Source: Aegilops tauschii subsp. strangulata (taxonomy: Eukaryota > Streptophyta > Magnoliopsida > Poales > Poaceae). Taken from it: a stretch of 64,000 nt of DNA. The stretch's first letter is position 1, and the number at the start of each line of letters is the position of its first letter. The translations under genes were made by a program, and so were the position numbers. The notes beneath the pieces are model-generated. The model was not told the DNA's origin and ran no database searches. It worked only from the letters and a program-made list of their open reading frames with translations. The stretch is taken from assembly GCF_002575655.3 (NCBI RefSeq), contig NC_053036.3:160122627-160186626 (forward strand), written 5' to 3'. Positions 56,210 through 64,000 of this stretch are shown one piece after another.

Positions 56210-58912
56210 TGTAACATCCCAAATTTTCAATTTGGTATGTTATACATAGATCATCATTGCATATCATATTTTTATTGCATTTTGACAAATCCTCGATAAA
56301 TCCTAAGCAACTCAAGGACCCTCGGAGAGAGTTGGGGATTTTCTCGAAGTTTTCATATTTGATTTTCATCAAATAATAACACGAGGATTTTGGTTTTAAT
56401 TATTTTCTCTCCGGAAAAATATTTCATTTAAAATTTAATGAGAGGAGAAAATATGACTTCTCCAAAACAATTGAAGTATTGGAGGAAAAATATTAAAATC
56501 ATTTATTGGATTTTATTCGGATTTTATTTGCAATTTAATTGCATTAAAAAAATATTGCACGTTTTCAAAATTTCTTTTGTGTCAAAAAAATGTTCACCCT
56601 GTTCTAAATATTCTAACTAGACGGGGAAAATTGTTTTATCTTTTTTGGATTTTTATTTATTTTTCTACGAATTTTTTTCAGCGGAATGTTTTAAAAAAAA
56701 ACCGCGCCGCGCCCGACCGGGCCGAGGCCCAGCCGAGCCGCTGGCCCACCCCGCGCGTCTCCTTCGCGCGTACGCCGGACGCCGCCGCCGTGACCGCCTC
56801 GGACACCGCCGCCGCGCCTTGCCCCGTCCTCCAAGCACCGCCCCCCTCCTCTTATAAGCCGCCGCCGCCCCCCCTTCACCCCGTACCCGCACCCGAGCCG
56901 CCGCCGTCGGAAGCCCGCACCGCCGCCGCCCCGAGCAGCCGCCCCGCTCGCCGTTCGCCGCCACCGGAGCCGCCCCTCGCCGCCCCCGAGCCCCGCCGCA
57001 CCCCGCCGCCCTCGCCGGAGCCCAGCCGAGCCCGCCGGAGCCCCGCCCCAACGAGGTATTACCTCGCCGTCGTTTGCCGGTTTTGTTAAAAAAACCGTTC
57101 GTTTTAAAAAAACCCTAGATCGATTTATTTCTTCGGTTTTGTTATTTTGTGAACGCTCACCGACCCATTCGTTTTAACGAACGCGTTCGTCGGATTTTCT
57201 CTGTTTTACGAACGTTCGTTCGTTAACCGTTCGTCAGTTTTTCTTTTTCGTCGGATTTTTCCGCGATTATCTCAGATCTCGATTTCTGATCGGATCTTCG
57301 TTTCTGTTTAACTTTTCGCTCATTTATCGGAATCAGGCGATTCAAGCGCCTAGAGTTTCGTCTCGAAATTCTCTTTCCGTTTAGCCTACTCAAATAAGTT
57401 TTTGCTACTGTAAAATTTGACCTAGATCTAGATTAGTAAACAGAGCTTGTTTCTTTCGCCGTTTGACTTTCGTTGCTTCGTTCGAGTTGATTCTTTTTGC
57501 AAACCAGAGTTCTTAAGTTGAACTTTCTGGTTGGATCTTTCATTCGAGTTTTACCTGTGCATTAGATAAGTACTTATTGTTTGCTTGTTTGTTTGCGATA
57601 GAGTACCCGGAGTGTGCCGCTTGTTACTTCGAATCGCTAGGTTTCGCGGATCATCAACAAGGCAAATAACACTTTGATCATATACCTTCCATACCCAGTT
57701 TTTATTGCATTAGATCTATTCCTCAAACATTGCATGATTAGGATCTAATTAAAATTGTGGGTATTGGGAAGTAGTTGAGGTAGTACCTATTACCTGTTCT
57801 TTTTATCAAACCCTTGGGAGTTACTTCTACGTTTGCTATTATATTGCCATGCTATGCTCGTAGACGTGGATTGGGTTTGAGAGACATTCACGACAGATGT
57901 GAGATTGTTAATAATGGTTTACTTAAGGTGGCAACTAAAACTCACATCTGGGTGGATTGAGGCACCTGGGGAACCCAGGCTCAAAGGGATCATAAGATTA
58001 TTCATGCTAGAAACTTCCGTGTGCAGCCACAAGCTATTATGGGCTCTAGCATAGTTAAGTAGGTTACATGATCTCTTGAAGAGGTGGGCTAGCAGATGTA
58101 GGGGAAAGTAGGTGTAACTGTCCACCTGGAGTAAAGAGTGATTGTTCCTGAAAGGCTGTGTCTCGATCATCCGTTTCTCAAACATCATGTAGTGCGAGAA
58201 TCAAGCGGAGGCGATTGAGTCTTGTGGGGAAAAGTGCACAAACCTCTGTAGAGTGTACAAACTAATCATGGTTAGCCGTGTCCCCGGTTATGGACAACTT
58301 GAGTATCTAGTACCTGGATTATCATTTGAATCTCATCACCATGTTACTTTTAATTAATTTTGTTGTGTTAATGATGACTTTTAATTGGGATTGAGATGCT
58401 GTCAACCATCTCAATGTTTAACAACCACCATGATAGTTAAATAAAATTTATTCCTTTGCAGTAGGGAAAAATTGTCTTTTCGCAAAACTTTAACCATAGA
58501 GCTTTCCACCAGCCATATATGCATGTAGTATAGCATTATTATGTTCATTATTTCTCCATGTGTTATTTTGCCAGCATATTCCATGTGCTGACCCGTTTTC
58601 GGGCTGCAACATTTCATGTTGCAGACTTTTCAGACGACGAGTAAGGTGCCTTAGGCCGTGGTCTGATACTTAGTGATGCCGTTGGAGTTGATGGACTCAC
58701 TTATCTTCCAAGTCTTCCGCTGTTATCGTTTTAGATGGCCTTAAGCCATATTTATCATATTTATTCTCTTTGGAGATATTCGATGTAATAAGTGTGTGAT
58801 TGCTACTCTGTTATAAATCCTCCATTTGTACTAGCGTGTCAGCATTACTGATCCAGGGATGACACTGGTGCACAGCAGCACAGACCATTTGAGGTCTGGT
58901 CGCTACAGTACA
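56205..58912 (+). repeat. 5-bp target duplications of the solo LTR
   Basis: GTACA at 56205-56209 and 58908-58912, directly outside the LTR ends. Confidence 0.85.
56210..58907 (+). mobile_element. Solo LTR, 2.7 kb
   Basis: It starts TGTAACATCCCAAATTTTCA and ends GGTCGCTACA, with TGTA/TACA inverted tips and perfect GTACA duplications on both sides. There is no internal region, so the element was reduced by recombination between its LTRs. A TATA-like CTTATAAGCC at 56851 sits in a GC-rich stretch (56700-57050) whose proline-rich ORF is not a gene. Orientation is inferred from the TATA box and the GC-rich leader. Confidence 0.85.
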
Positions 58913-60131
58913 GGAGACACATAGGCAGGTCTATGAATATAGAAAGGGTCGATGGGGATTGTGCGTGTGTATGCTTGTGAGAGGAAGAGTGCTTGTGATA
59001 AAGGTTAATGAAAACAGTCGTAAATGGTTACGAGAGGGAGGGAGGGTTATATCGAGAGCATGTCTGCGAGAAAGACACTTCGGGAGAGAGTGTGTGAGCA
59101 TGTGTGAGAGACCACCGATGGAGAGTTAAACTACACGTAAAAGACTGATGTACACATTGATTAAAGATACAAATTGTATCCAAGTATTAGGACGGGATCA
59201 TGATATTTGCAATTCGCGTAAGGAACGGTCATTGATCCATCAGACATCTAGATTCTATCGAATTTGAGCATGTCTATGTTATTATTCGACATAATTGATC
59301 CACATAGTTAGTATTTTGAACTGCATACAATGCAACACTTTAGCAATCAAATATAAACGTGAGTATAGTTCATGTTGTGTGTGTAAAGCACATTATACAT
59401 ACGAAAGTTACACAATGAACATTATAAATAGCTAGCTATGAACTAGCATACATTTGAATTCAACTTAAGGTGGCTTAAAAAAATTGAATTCAACATGAAG
59501 TCCATTCAATTATTTGAATTCGATATCATGGCATTTGTAAATCATACCTAAATGATGGGGGCACCAATCTTTGCTCTGATTTTGTACATAATAGCATATA
59601 TAGTCGTGTACAAAATAGATTCAAATTTAGCTCCACCATTCCAAAATAATCGTAGTCATAGGATTTTCAAGTGTCAAAATTTCAAAAAGAAGCGGATAAT
59701 TTAATGAGGTTTTCAAACATTCAAGGTCAAATTTAACGTTGTCTATTTAGGTCAATCCTCAAAGTTCAAGAGTACTCTAAACGTGAATGCTTCTATTTCA
59801 AAATTTCGAACGAAGAGCCAAAAGAGCCTCTACTCACCCGAAACCGCGTGAGACCAATGTTTGGTAGTAGAAGGAAATTACTTTTCTAACTCCGACCCGT
59901 GAAACCTACCGGCCTGACGTCCAAAGGTCTAAACCGGGGTAGGATTGTAGCTTCATCTAGACGCCACGAAACCGCCTCCGAAAAACATTCATACACAATG
60001 GCCGCCTAAGCACACATGAGCGTGGCCGAAATCGCTCCCGCCCACTATTTGGGACACCTGGGATACCCCCGACCCGCAGTAGGTCCGAAATTTAAGAGGG
60101 GGGCAAATTTTGTACTTTCCCATAATTTCAA
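58913..60131. other. Continuation of the right flank; upstream region of gene copy B
   Basis: 58913-59160 continues the GTGTGAGAG-type repeat cut by the solo LTR. 59400-59550 resembles 46890-47000 (ACTAGCATACATTTGAATTC). No gene supported. Confidence 0.4.
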
Positions 60132-60992
60132 GGGACAATTGCATTTTTACCCCTAGTTGGTTCCTACCCACGGGTTTCTCCCTTACTTTTTGAGCTTGCT
60201 CAGTTTTGCGCTTACTTTTTCCATCGAGGTCACTCGAATGCCCTTTGACCGTTTGACCAAAACTTTGAAAATTCATAACTAATTCATATGAACTCAGAAA
60301 AATGCAAATAAGATATCAAAATGTTCAGATAAACATTACCTTTATGTGCATATCATTTGCATTCAGGACAAAAGCACCCTTTAAACTACCTGAGGTAATT
60401 AATGTTATTAACATTATTAAAAATAAAAAGGTATAAACAATATTTTTTTTCATGAATAAACATTACATGCAAATGTAGGTGTTGTTTTCTGAACATCCCG
60501 ATATCTTATTTGCATTTTTCTGAGTTTGTATCAACTTGTTATGAAGTTTCCAAATAATGGTCAAAGTCGTTAGAACATTCTTAACAAGATAATACGAACT
60601 CAGAAAAATGCAAATAAGATATATGGATGTTCAGAAAACATCACCTACATTTGCATGTAATTTTTATTCATGAAAAAAAAATATTGTTTATACCTTTTTA
60701 TTTTTAATAATTTTAATAAGATTAATTACCTCAGATAGTTTAAAGGGTGCTTTTTTCCTGAATGGAAATGATATGCACATAAAGGTAATGTTTATCTGAA
60801 CATTTTGATATCTTATTTTCATTTTTCTGAGTTCATATGAATTAGTTATGAATTTTCAAAGTTTTGGTCAAACGGTCAAAGGGCATTCGAGGGACCACGA
60901 CGGAAAAAGTAAGGGCAAAACTGAGCAAGCTCGAAAAGTAAGGGCAAAACCCGTGGGTAGGAACCAACTAGGGGTAAAAATGCAATTGTCCC
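60132..60992. mobile_element. Mutator-type foldback MITE, copy 2 (861 bp)
   Basis: Same GGGACAATTGCATTTT ends and long arms as copy 1. The unique centre reads in the opposite orientation to copy 1. The flanks are TAATTTCAA (60123-60131) and TATTTTCAA (60993-61001), a 9-bp duplication with one mismatch. It lies a few hundred bases upstream of the first coding part of gene copy B. Confidence 0.85.
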
Positions 60993-61001
60993 TATTTTCA
61001 A

Positions 61002-64000
61002 ACAAGCGCGTCCCATCTGTTCAAAAAAGCCAAAAACAAGCGCGTACCAGACCGAAACATGGTTCTCCCTTAGCTCCCCCCCCGTCTGATTCCCCATTCG
61101 TACTCCGTGGGCGCCAAAACTACCTCTCCACCAGCCGCGAAACCCCGGCGTCCTCCGTCCGCCACCCATCCCACCCACCAACCGCCGCCCTCCTCCATCA
61201 CGCCGGAGCCGATACCCCGACGTTGTCGTCCACCGCAACCTCAAACGCAACGCCCTCCAAGGCTAGTAGTTGAAGCCGAGGTCGAGCCGTCCGTACCCGA
61301 GCCAGTTCAACCACGCCATCCTGCGCCTCACCGCTGCTGCTCCAACTTCGCCACCGTCCACCGCACCGGAGCTGTTCCTGCTACGCCGTCCTTCACCGCC
61401 TCGGATCTGCTTCCCCTCCGCCGACATACGGCCACGACAACATAGTCAACAATTTGGCCATGGGTTCGTCCAAGCCTGCACCCTCCTCCAAAACATCAGT
61501 TTCCCCGGCAAAAAGAAGAAGATCGGCGCGACATGTGGAGGCGACCATACTGGCAACCAGAAATAGTACTCCTCTTCCCTTATTCGTGCAAATATTACGT
61601 GTCTGCTTGCACGGTATTCATCCCACAGAAGACACTAGTTGACTGCTTCTTCTTGATACTAGATGTTCCTAGTTACTCGTGATGCACAAGGTTTCTCCTC
61701 ATATACTATTTCACCTTAGCTAGTGGTTTGTCGCCCCCTGGATTTCAATTCCTGGTCAATTGATTCCCAATTAACAGAAGCATTCCCCGGCGTAACAGGC
61801 GCTAGTTCGCCTATTACGTCGGGGAAGCAGCGCCTCGGTGTTTATCTTAGGGGCGTGTGGGGCCTAGAGCTGCTGGCGCCCGACCTGGAGGTCGGCCGGG
61901 ATTAAAGGGATGGCCTGGGGGCGCTGCCAAGCACGGCGGTGGTGTGAGGTCGAGGGGAGGGCGGGGCGGCAGAGGCAGGGGTCTGGTCTGGTGGTCGCTG
62001 GCGGTTCGAGAAATATCGTCAACAGTGACTGGTGGGAGGTAGACGAAGGTCATCTGCCCGTTCCTTATAGATCGGACGGTTCATAAAAAATTCGACTGAC
62101 CTATTTATTTTCAATCGACTGTTATTTTGATAGGACCACATGTGGTGGTGTGCTGGAGGAGTACCTGCATTTCCCAGCCATCCCCGTGCTCATATATTAC
62201 AAAATCATATGGAGTAGAATCTAATTTTGTTTGCCATGCAATGTTGTAGTGTTATCATATGTCTCCTGTCATTTATTTTTCAGCCACCTGCTATCTTCTA
62301 CTTTTACAATGCACAAGTTTTGCCCACACTTCACCCATACTCTCACTATTGTGTTTTATGCATGGGTATTTCAGACTCTGCCATGACAGAAGCATGAAAT
62401 AAAAGAGAGAAGTTGCTCCTACTAGCTTCGCGGGCAGGCAAGACACGTGTTTTCGCTTTAAAGGTTGGATGTTCAACAGATGGAGATGGTAGACATAGCT
62501 CTGGAGTTGATGATCTCGCTCACCGTGAACCACCATCCCAGGTGCTTGCTTTAACTTCACGGTGTCATATGTGGTTACATGTTGCATATGGTGTCTAGCT
62601 TGTATTCGAAAGGCCAAAGTCGGTCTTTATTAAGATAAGGAAAGATATTTTTTACATGAACCACCATCCCATGAGCACCAGAAGTCAAATAGCTAGTCAG
62701 GGCACTGGCCGAGCCAGTGACAAGCCCAGCACAGACATGCATCACCTGGAAGCCAACTAAAAAGCCATGATGGTGGCGAAGCAGCCCGCCTCCCACCAGG
62801 CTCTCAGGTCCTAGATCATGCTCACCACTCCAGCCGGATGTCTAGCTTGTATTGCTTCCAATTTGGTTAAATCACATATGCTTAACTTACACAGTATACC
62901 TTTGAATATGACATGCCTTCCCATTTTTGGTACATACTAGTACATCTGTCTATTAACCATGTTCTTACATCAAACTAATGTTCTTGTGTATCCCTCATCA
63001 ATCACTTATGACGAGGCAGTCAGGCCAGTGGACTACCATGTTATTACATCAAACTAATGTTCTTGTGTATCCACACGATTCTCAAGAAACAGCAAGGCTA
63101 GATGAAGATAGTGAACGTAGGTCTATAGTTGATTACCGCATTTCCCCTACACTAGCATCGCAGGTGCTTGCTCTAACTTGGCGGCATGATATGTGGTTGC
63201 ATGTTGCATATGGTGTCTAGATTGTAATTCTTCCAATCTGGGTAAATTGCATGTGCTATTCTGCTTGGTTTATACATTATACCTGTTAATGTGACATGTC
63301 TTCCTGTTTTTAGTACATAGTACATCTATCTATTAAGCATGTCCTTACATAAAACTATTCTTTTTTTGTATCCCGCATAAATCAATATGACGAGACACCT
63401 TTAGTATATGCAGTGTGATATTAGTTGCATCTTCCATATGATTTATAGCATGCGCTGCTTCTAATTTGTTGAAATGCCATTTATGATGGGACGCTTTTAA
63501 CTTGGCAGAGTCATATTGGTTGCATCTTTCATGTGGTGTATAGCTTGCATTGCTTCTTATTTGTTGAAATGGTTTCTGCTTAGTTTACACAAACAGTTGT
63601 GAATATGCCACGCCGTCCTGTTTTTCGTATTATTCCATCCCGGAATCATGTGTTTGCCTTACATCAAAGTACTGATTGTCACTATCATGCATGAATGAGT
63701 TCTGAAGAGTGAATTTTATTGCTTTTTCTTGTCGGTTTTACTTGACAATTCAAAATCAATAAAGCGGAAGGAAGTTAGCAAGGCAGCGGATGAAGGTGCT
63801 CCTTCCAAATGGAGGGCCTCTACCGATTCTACTCCTCCATCCCCCCAAGATGATTTCCATGACAACACATGCATAGACAGTCAACGTAGCTGTGGTGGTG
63901 ATGAGCACGTCTCCCCTCGTGCACCATCACAGGTGCTCCCTCTAACTTGGCACTTTTATATGTGGTTGCATGTTATGTATGATGTCTAGCTTGTATTGCT
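61002..64000 (+). CDS. Tandem-exon gene, copy B (incomplete, runs off the window)
   Basis: The 5' part (61002-61440) resembles 47685-48060 of copy A (AACAAGCGCGTCCC, CTCCGTCCGCCACCC). A well-placed ATG (GCCATGGG) at 61460 gives MGSSKPAPSSKTSVSPAKRR + RSARHVEA, a basic stretch. Three later exon-like modules end at 62541, 63163 and 63932, each with (P/A)SQ followed by a donor inside GTGCTTGCTCTAACTTGG. After each comes similar intron sequence (ATGTGGTTGCATGTTGCATA). The second ends RRSIVDYRISPTLASQ; the third contains KRKEVSKAADEGAPSKWRAS. Copy A has the same donor pattern. The last exons lie beyond the window. Function unknown. Confidence 0.4.
62592..62853 (-). mobile_element. 5'-truncated LINE-like retroposon with 15-bp target duplication
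   Basis: The inserted piece is 62607-62838 (232 bp), flanked by TGTCTAGCTTGTATT at 62592-62606 and 62839-62853. On the minus strand it ends CTTAATAAAGACCGACTTTG + GCCTTTCG, like the 3' end of grass LINEs. A duplication this long and a truncated 5' end fit target-primed reverse transcription. It lies in an intron of gene copy B. Confidence 0.65.

Noticed and set aside
56577..57089. Proline/alanine-rich ORF of 170 codons
   Set aside because: It lies in the GC-rich leader of the solo LTR and starts in AT-rich LTR sequence; the opposite strand is also open, as expected from composition.
1..64000. CRISPR arrays, bacterial operons, tRNA or rRNA genes
   Set aside because: None seen. Regular repeats here are minisatellites or transposon subterminal repeats, and tRNA-like matches are retrotransposon primer sites only.

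Overview
The window is plant nuclear DNA made almost entirely of nested transposable elements. It most likely comes from a large grass genome of the wheat/barley/goatgrass group (Triticeae). Grounds: Ty3/gypsy LTRs beginning TGATACGTCTCC with a tRNA-Asp-type primer site, TA-flanked Stowaway-type MITEs, long-armed CACTA elements, genes with GT..AG introns, and no bacterial gene organisation. The organism and family names (for example 'Sabrina-like') are recognised from memory, not from a search.

Layout. 1-1156: plus-strand LTR with a TATA box. 1157-8036: decayed minus-strand gypsy element (Gag-protease, remnant of reverse transcriptase, LTR at 6266-8036) with a B3-like ORF on the opposite strand near its 3' end. 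Its LTR TATA box is split by an 860-bp foldback Mutator-type MITE. The gypsy element sits in a CACTA tnp2 transposase pseudogene (8037-9993). 11486-14529: truncated plus-strand Sabrina-like element. 15541-16041: MITE. 16566-17361: broken gene with 31-residue repeats. 18223-25746: complete minus-strand Sabrina-like element with matching LTRs and TGCAT target duplications.

28021-55002 is the main structure: a CACTA element of about 27 kb bounded by CACTACAAA.../...TTTGTAGTG ends and an AGA target duplication on both sides. I find no transposase in it. It carries repeat-rich arms and cargo: an inverted pair of related unknown genes (32.7-34.6 kb), an ORF with all DEDDy 3'-5' exonuclease residues (39726-40421), a coiled-coil pseudogene (41.9-42.7 kb), an unknown ORF (43.5-44.0 kb), a foldback element (44.7-46.9 kb), and a multi-exon gene with tandemly duplicated exons and a coiled-coil last exon (about 47.7-53.5 kb).

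55003-64000: the right flank holds sequence related to 45.6-50 kb inside the CACTA element. It is interrupted by a 2.7-kb solo LTR (56210-58907, TSD GTACA), a second copy of the Mutator-type MITE (60132-60992) and a LINE-like insertion (62607-62838). The window ends inside a second, incomplete copy of the tandem-exon gene.

The genes do not form a pathway. The only likely functional host-type ORFs are the exonuclease-like ORF and perhaps the 43.5-kb ORF; most others carry stops or frameshifts. Exon boundaries, family names and similarity statements come from reading by eye.
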